Notes under the pieces: generated by a model
The model's input: the letters and a program-made list of their open reading frames with translations, nothing else
The model's database searches: none
Told to the model about the DNA's origin: nothing
In this document: one piece after another, positions 27,401 to 42,400 of the stretch
Layout: each line of letters begins with the position of its first letter
Position numbering within the stretch: the first letter of the stretch is position 1
Origin: Paragonimus skrjabini miyazakii
Taxonomy: Eukaryota > Platyhelminthes > Trematoda > Plagiorchiida > Troglotrematidae
Length of the DNA: 64,000 bases
NCBI GenBank assembly: GCA_014338405.1
Contig: JTDE01022242.1
Span: 32,010 to 96,009, forward strand
Direction of reading: 5' to 3'
Program-made: the position numbers and the translations under genes

Positions 27401-30400
27401 CTTAAACGAACGTCGGTCTTCGGATCCATCTTCAAAAAGCGATACGCAAGCGGAGAACAAAATCCGTCTAAAACAAGCTCAAGGAGACATTCCGCCACTG
27501 ACTATGGACAACTTCACCATGAAAAGTCCCAGCCGATCGCGACATTCTGCGGGAGTACCCAAAACCCCTCCATCTCCAGACGAGTCACCCCTACCACCAG
27601 GGTGTAGCAGGTGGTCAACAAAATTGGATCCCCCTCCTCCTGCTTCCCCTGGTCGATCCATACCTCACTCTTGTGGTCCCTTGATCTTCAGACAGAGTGG
27701 CAATTTCGGTTCGAAAGTTGACACATCGGAAATATCCAAGCATATAATTACCTCATCACCTTACGTCCCTCAAGAACTTATCTCTGAGTGGAAAGGTCGA
27801 CCATTTGACACCGTCTTCCGATCTCTTCCGCTGGGAGAGTCGGATGATCTTAATCATCTTACGGACGATTGTATTGATGTAGGAGAACTGGGCAGAGTCA
27901 ACTGCCGCACTGGCAGCTTCACTGGCCGATACCCTAATCCCCGAAGACAACGATGTCCTTTTCCAAGTGCCCAATATTTACAACAGCGCGAGTTGACACC
28001 CCAAAGCAATTTTACCAGGCTTTCACCTAGCCGTCCCCTTTATCTATCGCCTTATCAGGCCTCGTCCTCCGGTAACACGACAAGATCTGCTCCCTCACCT
28101 AGTTTATCCTCCATGACCTCGACTTCCTTACCTGTGGCCACAGAGCCGTGTTTGTTACGGACAAATACCATGAGTTTGCAACAATCACGACTGAACACTG
28201 GCAGTACACAACCGACAAACCGGATCAACTATGGCCAAGCAGCAACGTCGTTTGATGAACTAGACCCTGTATTGGATCGTCTGCTTTCCGACGTATCCAG
28301 TATTGATAAATATCGCTCAGCACTACGACCACAAAGTAAGCAATGATAGCAAAATTTGTTTCAAAAAATTGAAATTAATGTTTCACAATTGTGTGCGGAT
28401 CAGTTAAACGAGTTTGTAACAATGACGCATTCTTTATATGTGAAGTTGTATGATTAAGCTTTACAGTCTTTCTGGTAAGTTCCTTCCAAAACAGATTTTG
28501 TGTAGACTTCATTTCATTCCTGAAGATTAATAAAATTAGTCGTTTCAAGTACAGTCTTGTGATCGAGCCAGTGAAAGTGTACACACAAATACTGTTCCGT
28601 GCTATCAGTTACTGGATATTGTTTCCACCAAATACACCACTGTGTAATACAACGATGAGGGCCTAACGCCTGTTCACAGAGATTTTTCTAATTGGCCTCA
28701 GTGATTTTGTGAAAAAGCTCAAGTTTGCCCGGTCAGGTCATGTTTAATCTGTGTAAGGTGGTTGCCAATATTTTTGGAAGAAAACCTGGAACAAAATGCC
28801 GCGACGCTATTTGTCAGAGTGGGCTTGAGAGTGATTCAGAATACATAAATTCAGAACTTGTGAACAATCGGTTATTTAATCCAGTGGTGACGTTTCGTTT
28901 CCCACACACAGGAGCTTCTTAAAACCACATGGACCAGTTAAAAATTTGATGGAATTCAAGGCAGTTGAAGGTAACAGGTCATGAGATAAGTGCACATAAA
29001 GAGGAGTCTCGACCGGCTTCGAAGTACTAACTACGGCAGATCACGTGGACAGCTAGACAGAAATGAAATCGATATGGTCTGTCATATAGGTAGGTCGACA
29101 GGTCAGTTGTTTTTAGGGAAAGTAAATAAGGAACACATAATCTTAATGTGTTACAAGTACCTTCTCATCCAACCATCAATCAGTTTACGTCAGTCCGATC
29201 AATCCTAGACCGGCCGTCATGTGCCAGAGAATTCAGTCCCATCAATTATATTTACGATGCATTTGTTCTTTGAAATTTCGATGATCTCTTTAACTAAGCG
29301 CTTCTATGTAGTTTTGAACCCCCGTCTAATTATCTCAAACATTCCCTGGATCAGTTTCATGACTTGCTTCTAAAGTGTGACCAGCGTTTACGGAATCCTT
29401 TATCATGATGTGGCACTCCAGTTCTGGGTGTTTTTCTGGACTGTTTGGTTCACAGGATAAGACGAGACCTCAAGATCACTGTTCGTCACAAAACCACAGG
29501 GGTATATAATAATCTTGGACATAAATGTATTCCTCCCAACACGTTTATGGTATCATTGCAAGCTTACATACATGCCTGGAGGTTGGTGAGTAGTAGAAAG
29601 CACAGAATGAGACAGTGGTNNNNNNNNNNNNNNNNNNNNNNNNNNNNNNNNNNNNNNNNNNNNNNNNNNNNNNNNNNNNNNNNNNNNNNNNNNNNNNNNN
29701 NNNNNNNNNNNNNNNNNNNTATCATTTATTATAGTCGCTACAGTAGCGTCGCTGCTCGGGGTGTGACGGTTCTGTGGTTCGATCCTCCGGCCAACCTTTT
29801 GCCATCCAAATATCAGTTTCAGTTGGAGTGATCCGAACACAATTTCCATAGATTCCGGCCAGAATCTACAATTGTCACGTCCGGGCTACATTCTTCTTTT
29901 CAAGTACTTATATTCAAGTCTCATTTATCACTACCATTTTTGAACGTGACATTTGGTTTGTCCGGTTCTATCTTGTTCACATTTCCTTATTCGGGTATCC
30001 TCTCATTACTACCGAACACAGATTCGGGTGTAAACTTTATCCAACCTTTAAAATTCTATTGCTTCCCGCGTAGGCAGGCGGATTGTCCTGTCGTAACCAA
30101 AACATGCGGTCAGGATGTGTTAGCAATGGTTAAAGGGTCCAGCGATGACATGACGAAGGGTATGGCTCTGGGTGTTACGCAGCTGTACACATATATACTG
30201 GTTTCTCATGCTCAATCGTCCCTGATGAATACAGCTCTTTCCTTGTCTGTTCAGTTTCCAAAAGAATCTCCTTATCAGTCACCAGTTCTCTTGAAATGAC
30301 AGCATAACCCAACCGCTTTACACAGCCAAACGAAAACGGAAGATTCAGTCTACGTGAAGTCGCTTCGTTAAAGGCCATCACGTCTTGGTAGTGTAACATG

Positions 30401-33400
30401 CATGCCAGCTGTTTCTATTCTGGTTGTTAGTCACACCTGCGGACCAACTGTGGAGTAATGTGGAAACACCAGGGGACAGCATTCTTTCGGAGTAGGGGTT
30501 CCAACAAGTCTTGTGAAAGGAAACAACAAGAAACAAGCAGGAGCCAAAGGCCCAGTAAGCCGTGCACACGACTTACGCAAACGACAACTAAAACGGCGTC
30601 GACAACACAGCAGCACGCTCCGTCACCAATTCAAATTCAGCTCGTGCGCGCCTGCTGGTTTCGGCCGCACATTACAGTAGGATGACTTTAATTTCTGCTT
30701 TGGGTTCAAAAAATGTCGGCCTGAAATATCTATTAATGCTGAATAGGAATTATTGGTGGCACAAGTTTTTGCAATGATGCCTTGCAGCTCATATCATTGG
30801 TCATATGATCTGCGAGGATCAACATCATTCTTTTGTTTGAATAGACACAAATTCATGTATGGGTTGAAACACTGGTTCAGTGCGTAATAAGGTGTCCACA
30901 ATATAACTAAATCGATGAAACTCAAGTTTCCACTCAGGTACCCGTTCACCTGATTTCCAGTTCAGTGTGTCAGTGAGTTTTGGCCGTTAGTGGTCCATGG
31001 AAATGTGCTTAAACCAGTGAACTGGTGATTGGGTGAAATAGTGGCATACAGCAAAAGTCTATTAAGTAATCCATATTGATAAGTAAACAATGCTAACGGT
31101 ACCAACTTGTTTAGAACTTCCCGAGCGATTGGATAGAAAATCAGCATGAGTGCAACGGTTAAGTGATTTGCGAGTGAGTCACATGCTGTTTTTATACCTG
31201 GCTCCTATCTACAAATTGCTCTTGTCCATATCTGGCCAGAGTATGTAAATACAGTGAGAATGACACTTTGAGGAACAGAATCTGTACCGGGACAGTAACG
31301 GCTACTCGAGTTGGTGGAGTTGCGTTAGAAGTGCTCAAAATTCTTCCCGGTATTTCGCTTATATCGTCACATTGGTAAGACAACCGCATGAAAATGTTCA
31401 AGATAGTCTTTATCAGTTTCGGTTTTTTGGTAGACATTGTTTCGAATAGTTACATCTACTTCTGTAGAACAGTGGCTCAACCAATCCGCTTTTGTGGAAT
31501 AGTCGAATCAGACGAATGCATGATGATGTGCTGAATTAAACAAACTTGGCTACCTGGATCGGTTTCATCTACCTTAATGAATTTACAGTTCACTACCTCT
31601 TTAACTTTGAGAAGCTACGGCATATTCTTTTCGACTTTGAATGAGATCAGCGAAAGATGCGGTTTGCGATGTGAACTTATTTTGCACATATATACATACA
31701 TAACTCGTAAACATATGATTGCGACAGAGTAAGCAAATAAGTTTCTAAATGAATCCTGAGCATTAGTAACATTACATCCCGTTTTTTCCACTGTTACAAA
31801 AGCTCTTGTGATAGAACAGTAGTGTTTAACCTATGGGGTCGGTGAAACTATATCAGAACTACTAGAAAACGTACTGAGATATCAGCTGCAGAGTGACACT
31901 GAGTAAGTACGAACGGTCTCTTCTTCCATCGCGAACCATAGTTTCTACTTTTAGTGCGGCGCCGTCGTTTATTCTCCCGGTGACTGTTGACCATGCATCC
32001 ATTGGGAGATACTGTGTAGTTTTATTGGTCAACTCGTGGTAGTCAACTATATGCTCTTGAATTCAGTTAACTACTCTGGGTGTGGTTGTTAAATTTTCCG
32101 TTTTCATTCTTTTCACATGCTACTAGCTATTAAGAGTGCATGAACTGAACTCATATCTTAATGTGTTTCCAGCCTACCCTGTGCAATGAAACTCGATTAT
32201 TCATATGTGTATGACTATTTCTGATGCGAACAGTTTTATCGTACAAAGTAAGTATTGTCCTTTTCCATAAAGAATGTGGACCTAAATAAGCACCCCAGTT
32301 TGCTGCTCATAATCCTGTATGAAACAATTTATCCAATTCTCTTTGGAAGTGGTTGATAACAGACGCATTCATTATAAAAGGTGTATCGCCATATTCGCTT
32401 ACAATACCAACGTGCACGCTTACAGTCCGATCGATATTTGTTGTTCACTTATGACCATCGGTGCATATCAAACATCTGATTGTAAATGGTAGAACACATT
32501 GTAAACAATCGCGCTCTGGTCAGTTGGATGTTTACACATCTTGAAATGAACGACGACCACACGTGACTGACTTATATTTGCATACAGTGTTGACTAACTT
32601 AAACAACCTTGGTTAGGTCAACATTCAATTCAACACACACTTCCCACGCTCTGTAAATGGGCAAAAACCGCACATGTTAACTGCTGTTTATTCACACTGC
32701 ACCCTTCTGTCAAGTGTATTGGGCTCAAAAACCATAACATTTCACGGATAGAAAATACAATGAAATTTATAACGTAGTAAAGTTTAGTGCTTAACGGATG
32801 ATTGGATGTTGACCACCACGGGGACACCATGAAGCTCGGTTTAATTTTATTTGTTTTTCATGCTCAAATGGAGTAAATTTACCAGAGATCTATCAATAGT
32901 AATCGTTCTGGTCAACAACACCGGTAAAAATCTGGTCGCTGTTATCATCACATCTCCATGGCAGTGACCATGTTGGAGCTAATCACAGTTTTAAGAGTTT
33001 GGAGTTGAGTTCAAATATGAGACATTCAACAGTAATTTCGTACAAACGTTGTAGACAAACAATTGAGTTGTTTGTTTGAGTCAGAAAACAGTACATCTCG
33101 GTTAAACGAAAACAACACCTAATCCGTCGAGTTCAGTTAAATGCTTTGTTGCTTAACGTCACCAACCAGAAGTATCGCTAATTATAAAGTGTCGAGTCTG
33201 GAAGATGGACATAACCTCTGGTTCTCGAAACACTGTAGCTGTTTTTCATCCGTTACATCATCGTCTAAATGCGCCACGTGTTCTACCTATGGGATGTGCC
33301 ATCAATGACGACTCGGTGCTGCAAGTGTTAGGGTTTTCAATACGTGGGAGAGAACATCGAGCCGAATGTTTCTCCGGGGTATAGATGAGCGAAATCTTGT

Positions 33401-36400
33401 TTACGTTTAACACTAACCCCTTTTTTATTCTCCACATTGCTTATTTGCTTGGACTATCCGACACATCATACTGATCTCACGTATGGATTATCCATAGTGG
33501 CCCTAGCTTTGGCATCCTTTGCACCCTGGTGAACCTGTGTTGTAGTTCGCTTTTCCGTTAGATATGCACTCGACGGTGCACGTGCACTTCAGTCAAGTTG
33601 GTTTGTACCTTATGTATAAGCAGAAAGTAGTTGGCTTCTGATAGTAACGGGTTCATTAACGATACAGTCTGCTTACATTGATTATTTCGTAATGCCTACC
33701 TCCGGGCTCAGATTTCAACCATCGAGAAAAGATGGTATTAAACGAGCACAAGTGCTAAACAAAGAGATAGATGTTTTGGCCTTGTGGTCACTTTTGTTGG
33801 CAATGGACTTTTACATTTTGGCGGATAGAAATCGATCCATGTCTACAATAACACTGTTCAACAGGTAAAAAACGTTTTACCCAACTGTACAGACGGCTGC
33901 AGTCTGAGGTTATTTTTGGATCACTTTACTGTTCAGATGCCAACCAAAAATAGGTTCTCACCATTGAGAACATCCATTTCGGTAAGTTTCGCTTTTCTTT
34001 TTACCGACAGTCACTTTTCTGACAATACTGTGTCCAGGACGTGTTATTTTCTTGTCACCATCGTACAAAATCGGATCATTTCTTCGAGTTGAGCAGCAAG
34101 TGTATTCAGAATGCAGTTGAAAAGCTCGAACATCACGCATCACAAACACAGGCCCCCGATAGTAATTATGAATAGATGAATGGGTCATTACATTTGAGTT
34201 TTGCTATAACAGAACATGATACAAAGTTGAAGCTAACGTCGCAATCTGCTTGAATGTTCGGAAATAATGGTTTACGACATGTTGTTACCAAAGTTACGAT
34301 AACCAGAATAAAGTGCTGGATATCATCCTAAAAACGATAACAGGATTAGTGCAAGAGAAGGTGGGTTACCATCGTTGAAAATAATGCGGCCACAGATTGC
34401 GTTATCAACTGCCTTATGGGACGCAAGACACTGTACCTACGATGCGTTATCCTATTTTATGACACGGATTATATAGGATGTTGTTTACTTCGACAATACC
34501 TTTCGATAATTTTATCTGATTTTGACATTCTGGTAGAATGCAAAGTGAAACGATGTACGCCTGCAAACTATTTATAAAACGCCAACTGTATTTGATTGGC
34601 TTTGGAGAACCATGAATATAATAAAGTTTGTCAAACTCTACCAGAATTTCTGTGCTGAAAAATTTGGGGACACTGCCAAGTATTATAAAATACGCCTTTG
34701 TGGACAATGTTCTGTTATCGTTACGGCCATTTTTTGTCAGCCTGTGTTTAATTAAGCAGTATATAATTGGCGTAATAAATAACGGTCATTTTCAAAAGCT
34801 GGCGTGGGATGTGGTTACAGAAATGCAACTTAAACTTTACGAACGTTTTACCTACTTACTCAGATACATCAGTGCGGTTGTCTTCCAAAAATGAGCCCGC
34901 ACAGTCTTTTCCACAACAGGCGAACCGCAGCATGTCAGATGATCAGACTTTCCTAACCCCCAGTAACATGCGATCGCCATTCGGACGAAGCGATCCTGGC
35001 ACAGTGGCCCCACGTCGCGTATGTACAGATGATAACTGGGATCTCAAAAAAGAAATCAATGATCTTATTCAACTGGAATTTTCGTGTCAGCCACAGCGTA
35101 GCTCGCCAGTACGATCAATACCAAAAACACAAACGGAGAAGCTGGATGAAAATACCGGGAAATCAAGGCTGTCAGAACCCAAGTAAGTTAACCATCTGTT
35201 GACAGGTACATTTTACAGATGCTTTAGGCTTTATTTCCATTTATTTAGGTCGATGGCGAAGGTGATCGACGATCATAGGATGAGAAACCAATTAATACTA
35301 AGTAAACCGCAACAGTTTTTCGGCGTTTTTTGAGTTACTAGACAAATGTCAGTAGTCCCGCTAATCTAACCATAATATTCGCCAAGCAATTACAAGCACA
35401 TGCTAACTTTTGTTAGATGATATAAACTAAACTTCACCCATAAGTGATCGCAGCTGTCGCATTCCTATAAGCTTACCGGTCGGTCCCTTTCAAAAACCAG
35501 CATAAGACTCGAGTTTCACTCTTGTTAGAGTTTGTCAGCAGCGGATATCCCTACCACAGTTGGGGTCAGAACTGCGGTCACTTTTTCATGAGGCGTCCAC
35601 GTTGACCAATGTGCCATTGACCTAACTGTATTTAGACACTCCGCCACATTCCTTTACGAGTAAGGTTCAGGTTGCCCGATCGCCCCGAGAGGAGTCACAG
35701 TAACTGTGCTGTCAACTCCAGTCAATGACCTCTCGATTAGGATGTCTTTGCCAGTTGAAACCATAGAAATCATTTACTTGTTGAGCGATATTTTGTTTAC
35801 TGATGGGTAACTCCGAGTGTGGTTTAATAAACTTTAAACAACCGGATTTCCAACTTGATTTTCTCTCCTACAATTGTGAAGCCTTTGCCAGGGAAGGTTG
35901 CAGAAATTCTTCTTGGTTTTCAGTATTTTACTCACCTATAACACTCGCAAACGTAAAACGTACATCGGACAAATAAGGACAAATATGTATTTATTTCATA
36001 CACTTTGTGGTCAGAGCCAAAGACAATTGAGTCGGTTGCTGCAGCTACTTTTGTGCCCACAACATCGGCTAGTTATTTCATTCAGCATAACTTCATAGAA
36101 GGCCGGTAAGTTTGTATTCTGACAGCCTAAGAGTCTTCGGATTACAAGAAAATGGAATTATCTTGGTTTGTCATAGGACGTCTGGTGGTTCTTGATTCGA
36201 AATTTCGACCACCTAATGTAGTGAGGATAAGCGATCATAATATGTTATCCACACGATTACTATTCAGTAGTAGGACCAGAGCACATATTTTGACATCAAA
36301 GTGGCCGCAGGAAAATCAGAAAGAAACATCAGAGTGCAGCATCGCCCAAAATGGTCCTTCCTACGTCTGGAGTCCGCGGCAACCGGGACGGTCTGGGCAG

Positions 36401-39400
36401 AGTAACCTATGCAAATGAGTGTTTTTGTTTGTGGTCCTGTTTACTCACCTAACTCATGTGTTGCGTTCTCGAATAAATACCCCTTGTGTCATCCGCGTTC
36501 TTGGGTCAAAACACTAGTTCATCAAGTTGAGAATTGTCCCGGACTGATCTTTTTAATCATTTCCGGATGAGTTCTGCTATTATGTGTTATCGATTGTGAT
36601 CTGTTCTTTCCATGTAAACGCCACGATAATTAGTGGACCATGTAGAACAGACGTTAGACGAATTGTCTACCTAACCGTGACATAAGCACGGCTGCGCGGC
36701 CGTTTACATGTAAGCCCGAGTAGGCTAAAACTTCCGTTTCAGTCCGTGTATCAGATGGTTCCCTCTGAATTGCAAACTCAGGGCAGTATGATTCTCCCGA
36801 ACCATTTGCATAGGTGCGTAGGGTAGCCGTTCGTTACTAAACATTTCTGTGAGTTCATGAAAGGCTTTCACGCAGTATGTGGATGAAAATTTACTGACTG
36901 GATCCAAAATGTCTACTGACCAACAAACCACTTTATGCTAGGTATAAATGGACATGAACAAATTCGGATGTGGTTGAATACACCTCACATATAAACGAGA
37001 TCAAACACCCTCACACTCGGCAATGCAATAACTAATCTAACTAAGCCTGTAAGGTTGCAGTCATTGAGTGTTTCACGTTTGTCATAGGAAGTGCTTGTGT
37101 GTCTATATACGTTCATCGACCGGACATTGACAAACCGAAGTAAGTCAACCGTGTGCATGAGTTTACTCGAATCCTATTGGTTGTAACGACAGAATAAGAG
37201 AAGTTCATTGTACCGTCTAATTTGTTGTGTAATGTTTTGTCAGTAAAACGAGAGATACAAATAGGATATTTTCAATTCTTCTTATGGCAGAATCAATAAA
37301 ATTGAACGGATATCATCAAAATAATAACTGATGGCCATCTCTTCCTAAATTGTTTGCACAATTTCTAATAGACGTTTTATCAAACTACCTAGCTGCGCCT
37401 ATTCGGTGGTCTTGTTGTGTCAAGAGTAACAGCACTCAACAAACTGATCCAATAGACTACCCGGATATTAAAATTAATTTTCTTTCCACTATTTTGCAGT
37501 GTAACAGCCGATAGTGAATTGTTAAATTCCGTTGGCTTCGGACCACGTTCTAGACAGCATCCTTTTCGGTGGTCCAGCGGTACTCGTACAAATGGTGGTC
37601 ACAAATCGAATGTCTCCCCGAGTACACATACTGAGAATATCAGGCCGCAGCCAAGTATTCTTATACACCGGGCAGAAACCGTCACATCTATCGGTAAAGC
37701 AGTTAGCACTGATCAAATGATCCATTCCGGTAAGTTGCAAATTGCCGCGGAGCAGACCACGAATACGACCGACGAGTCTCCACCACCGGAAGCTCAGTTA
37801 GATGAGTCCTTGTGGAGTAGTGGTCAAGAATCGGGTGAAACGGTCTCCTTATGGAGCCTGACGGCAAATCAACTTGCACGTCTACGGAAGCTAGCCTTGG
37901 TTCAAATATCGTCTTTAGCGGAGAAGCACTGTGCTAACCGATCCCCTTTTAACTGGTACGTTCATAGTTTTACTCAGTGGTGTCTTTCGTATTTATTGTT
38001 TTTCTGTCAAATCACGTACGGGTCTGCTTGCATTGACAAACTTTTCATTTCCATGATCAAGTGCACGACATGTTTGTAAATGTTCATCTGTCCACAAAAC
38101 AAACGTAGAATGTGAACAGTTTGATTCACAGCTTCAGTCCTACAGTACAATCCAACAACCCGCAACATTTGTCTGCTTGTTGTAGTAAATGAGTTAACAA
38201 AAGAACGCAACGCCTTACCTCAATGAACGTATCGGCAAAACGGACATTAGGCAAATGTTTTTGACCTAAATACTATGTTCTGTTCTGTTGTATGCACATT
38301 TGAACGATTATGCTGCTTTTTGAGAATGTCAGTTAATCGCTTACTACACCATGCGCTTTTGCTAAGCCCCTTTCTCAATGGTGTGCTAATCGATTATTAG
38401 GACGTGCTGATCTCTAGTGGGTACAGCTTTGTGGGTTGCATAGACCATAACTGGTCACAGTAGGGATTTAGCCAGCGCATATGGTTCATGACGTAAACGA
38501 ATGGCGTGCTGATCTTGATCGGACACAATGAACCGAAAATATCCCCTTCAAAAAGCAAACCAAGAATCAAGTGAGAAAATGAGCAACTGATAGAAGCACG
38601 TACAGCAGTAGGCAGATAACACGGCCGCACCGTCCACTACCTATAGTAGACTTTGGTCATGTGTCTCTGCGCTCTCATTCCCAGAACTATTCTGAGTGGC
38701 GATTTCGATAGGATGCCAACTACATTCTGCACCAGACACGTGACTATATATGAATTACGCAAATAGTCATCTCAGCTACCTAGACGTCGATAGCTGAGTA
38801 GGAGGTGTGACTACGTTCACTTAGTTCTGGCAAGCCATTTAAATATTTACATTGGTTTGAACCAGGCGGCTCAACTCAAACATGGAGGCGGTGGATAGAC
38901 CATCATCCAACGTATCCTTCTATTTTTAGAACAGCTCAATTTCTGTACTGTTATCAGCAAGGATCGAAATAAATGGAGTAACGAACTGATAAGGTTCGAC
39001 GATAAGTTCGCTTGACTGGAACGTTGAAATCAAATTTTTACCTTGAGCCACTGAAATGCGTCACTAGCTCATTCAGGACGGTGACATCGGGACTGACTTT
39101 GTGGGTACGGTTGAACATATCACAGGGAACCACAGATTCAATTGCTTACCTTAGCTATTGGAATGGTCAAACCTTAATCCTTACAAGAACCTCCAGGATT
39201 ACGTTGGTCAAGAGAACTATAAATAAAAAATCATCACATGATTTGGCTGGCCTTATAAAGGACTTGAAGGCTGTTATGAACAATGCCTCTACCATCTCTA
39301 TTAATAGGGAAAATTATCGTATAGGGAAAACGTTGACAGTGTCAATGTGCTACCGAATATAATACCTTGTTTTTTAAGGTGTTTCCTAACTTAAAATTGC

Positions 39401-42400
39401 GTCACCGACATTTTCGAACCTTTTGAGCATTGTAGCCCTATGTGTACGTCACATTTAACAGACACAGATATTTGGCATTTGCGTTTCAACTTATGACTTC
39501 AATTTCCAATGGCTTTTAACAGGCTTTGGTTTGCAAAGGTTATTTCTGATTCCATTGCTTGTCTCCTTGTTGATGGTTTCATTCTCACTCTTTCTGTCTT
39601 TTGATATATTCAGGAGCTGTTTACATTCCAGGTAGTTTGTTCAAAAAACCTATTTTAATCTGTACGCAACCTGGAGCACCGTGTGATTTGCCTTTCCAGA
39701 CAATCCGAACTACTACACAAATAAGAATTTGGGCTTTCTGTTCACACGATGTGTGTGTGTGTGTTGTGCTTGTGTGACGTATCAACAGTTCAACTGATCA
39801 TTTTACTATCCCAGTTGATGCTTTGCTGTGCACTACGATTGTGTTCGTTTTTTCAATGATTTATATTAGATAGACGTAATTACTATGGTTGCATCATATC
39901 TATAGCACTACAGATCATAACAGCACCTTTTCATTTTTACGCGATTTATGGGATGATTGACCGAATTTGGTTTCTACACTTTATATCGATTAGTGCTTCA
40001 CTGTAATGCGGACCTATTATGCCTCACAATATCAGTGACTCCAGCCACAATTTATGTAGATGATTTAATTCTCGTTGGCGTGTGAATGCATCCGATGCGT
40101 ATTGGCAGATTCTGGGTCCGAGTCCCCGCATTTGTGTACAAACAGTTAGTAAAATTCGAAAACCTCAGCATCTTTTTTTTTACATCATTTTCCAGTGGTC
40201 TTAAGTTGCAGGTGAATGAAGGCTTCAGGTCATGCAGACAGTCATCTCATTTGAATTCATGAACTGCGTTCTGTTTACTATAATGATTGCAGAACAGAAA
40301 AAATTGTTGATATCCTGCATGCATAGTGCTTCAAGCAGGCAGGTAGTCGTAGGATTCATCAGTGAAGGTGTTGACGGTTGCCTCAGTCTAGCTGGACTGC
40401 AACCGGTAGGCTAGCTGTAACCTCATATGCATGCCTACAACCTCGATAATGGTCTGGGAACCAGGTGGTCATCTCAAGTGTAAAATTATAACACATTCAC
40501 GTCTTAGTTTTCATTCCTTGGTCACTATGATGCCGATGTGATGGTTAGAACCACCTGTCCACTACTACGGTGGTTGTTATAGAGGTTTGACCGCTCTACC
40601 TGGTCCAGTTTCTCCAGCTGATCAGTAGCGAGTGGTATATTTAATGTCGTGTACGACGCACAATAAACGGGGGAAAACATTCACAAGTGTGTGCATCTCA
40701 CGGTCTCCATATTTCGAGTACCGCATTCCACTATAGGAGGAGAAAACGTACCATGTAAAGATTTCCCTGTGCTTCTCAACCATGGACAAATCGATCCTGT
40801 AGCATTCAGTCTCAGGCGATCCAAATCTGTTACATCCTGTCATGCATTCCGAGAAGCCATACACTCACAAGTGCATGACAATCGAATGACAATAGAATGA
40901 ACAGAGTGTACAGAATGTTTACCAAGTTGCTAGAATCAAACAAGCACCGAGTATAATTCGCAGCAGCGAATGCTTACTGTGAAAATTTATGTTTCCGTAA
41001 AGCTGTACAATCAGGTTAAAATGGACAAACATCTCTCGACTCCACCTTGTTCGGAATGCAACAGTATACATCGATAACTTAGACAGGCTGAGTAAAAACT
41101 TGTGCAGATACCGTAAGCATCACTTGATCGATTAATCGAAAGGGGTGGAGTGGGTCTTGGAATAAGTTAGCGTTATCCCCTCATAATTGTGTTCATGTTA
41201 GCCGTCGAGTCGGTGTAAATCAGACCGCGTGCGAGAAGGATAATTCACTCACCACCAGTAAGCTGCCAGCAAGAACTTTCAGATAGAGTGGACACTTTAA
41301 GAAACAGATTGAGTAGCATTAATCGTAGCATATAAAAGACGGGGACCTAGAGTCCATTTATTACGTGACAAGGCTTCTGCGTCAGCCCTTTTTTCTTTCA
41401 CTGTTTCTGAAGATAGTAAGGAGTAGCTGGTACCAGAATCGAGGAACCTTCGTCAATTGACTTGAGAGGCTGCAGAAGTACCTCGTGATAGACGCTCATC
41501 AAAAAGTATCCAACTCTTCTGAAAAGAAGGTTCGCAGTCTACCCGACAATCACAGAGGTCCCAGATTACTATTTATCGCGTCCATGTTACTCGCTAGCTT
41601 TATAATATTTCGGCTCAGCAAACAAAATGTAAGGCAGTCGTACAAAGAACAGACCGGATTCCGATCTCGTCAACAGTGTATTGACCATATGGTCACCCTG
41701 CGACAGGTTTTGGGGCAAAGACGTTTTTGTAGGTAGCTAACGATCATAGTTTCTTAGGTCCAAAAGTTGTCCTCACTTCATTTGTTTGTTATGTTCTGTG
41801 GAAAAGCCTCCTTCGCAGTGGAGTTTTAGAAAAGTGTCTCAATCTATGTTTATCATTGTACGCCACCCAAACGTCTAACGCGCCAAGAATTGTTCATTGA
41901 TACCGCCAGTTTGCACTGACGTGGTCACAAAATACGAAAGCCTTGACCAGCCTGCTGAGTAAAGGGAGTAGGTGTCGGCTACTCGGTTGAGAACCTAATG
42001 ATCTTTCGAATTGTCTGTCAGAAGCCTTATCCGAAATGGCGACACGTCATATTCAGTTGAGTACTTACATCCACGTCAATTTTAGTTCTTCTATGTACTT
42101 TTGTTTCATCTATCTTTACCCTGTTTTTGACTTTCATTTTGGGTTATTCCATTGACTGTTGCGATGAGCAGTGAATCGAACCACAGCACTTTCTGGTCGA
42201 GCTGTTGGTCGTTATGAATGAATCAGTAGAATGAGATCCTCCGAGAAGAGGCACTGAATGTGAAGTAAAATCTGCAATCTTTTCTCACAGTCAAGTGGAT
42301 CGGAGCTGAACATTTGGGTCTGAAAAATGTTACTGATAACCATAAACAAAAACGTGACTGCAATCGACTGGTGCTTGTTGACATTGATCAGCCGACAGGT

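Noticed and set aside
27059..27460. Minus-strand open frame of 133 codons
   Set aside because: Exact antisense shadow of the Ser/Pro-rich exon.
27075..28346. Single-exon gene of 423 codons starting at 27075
   Set aside because: The first codon is GTG and the frame is open upstream to an acceptor at 27068; the end coincides with a donor (gtaagc). It is an internal exon, not an intronless gene.
30175..30399. Coding-like minus-strand frame (74 codons)
   Set aside because: Composition looks coding, but there is no domain, no splice context tied to the gene, and neighbouring frames are broken; may be an old element.
39012..39362. Plus-strand open frame of 116 codons
   Set aside because: No recognisable domain, no fitting splice sites for the surrounding exon phases, and unknown similarity. 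Left as unassigned intronic sequence.
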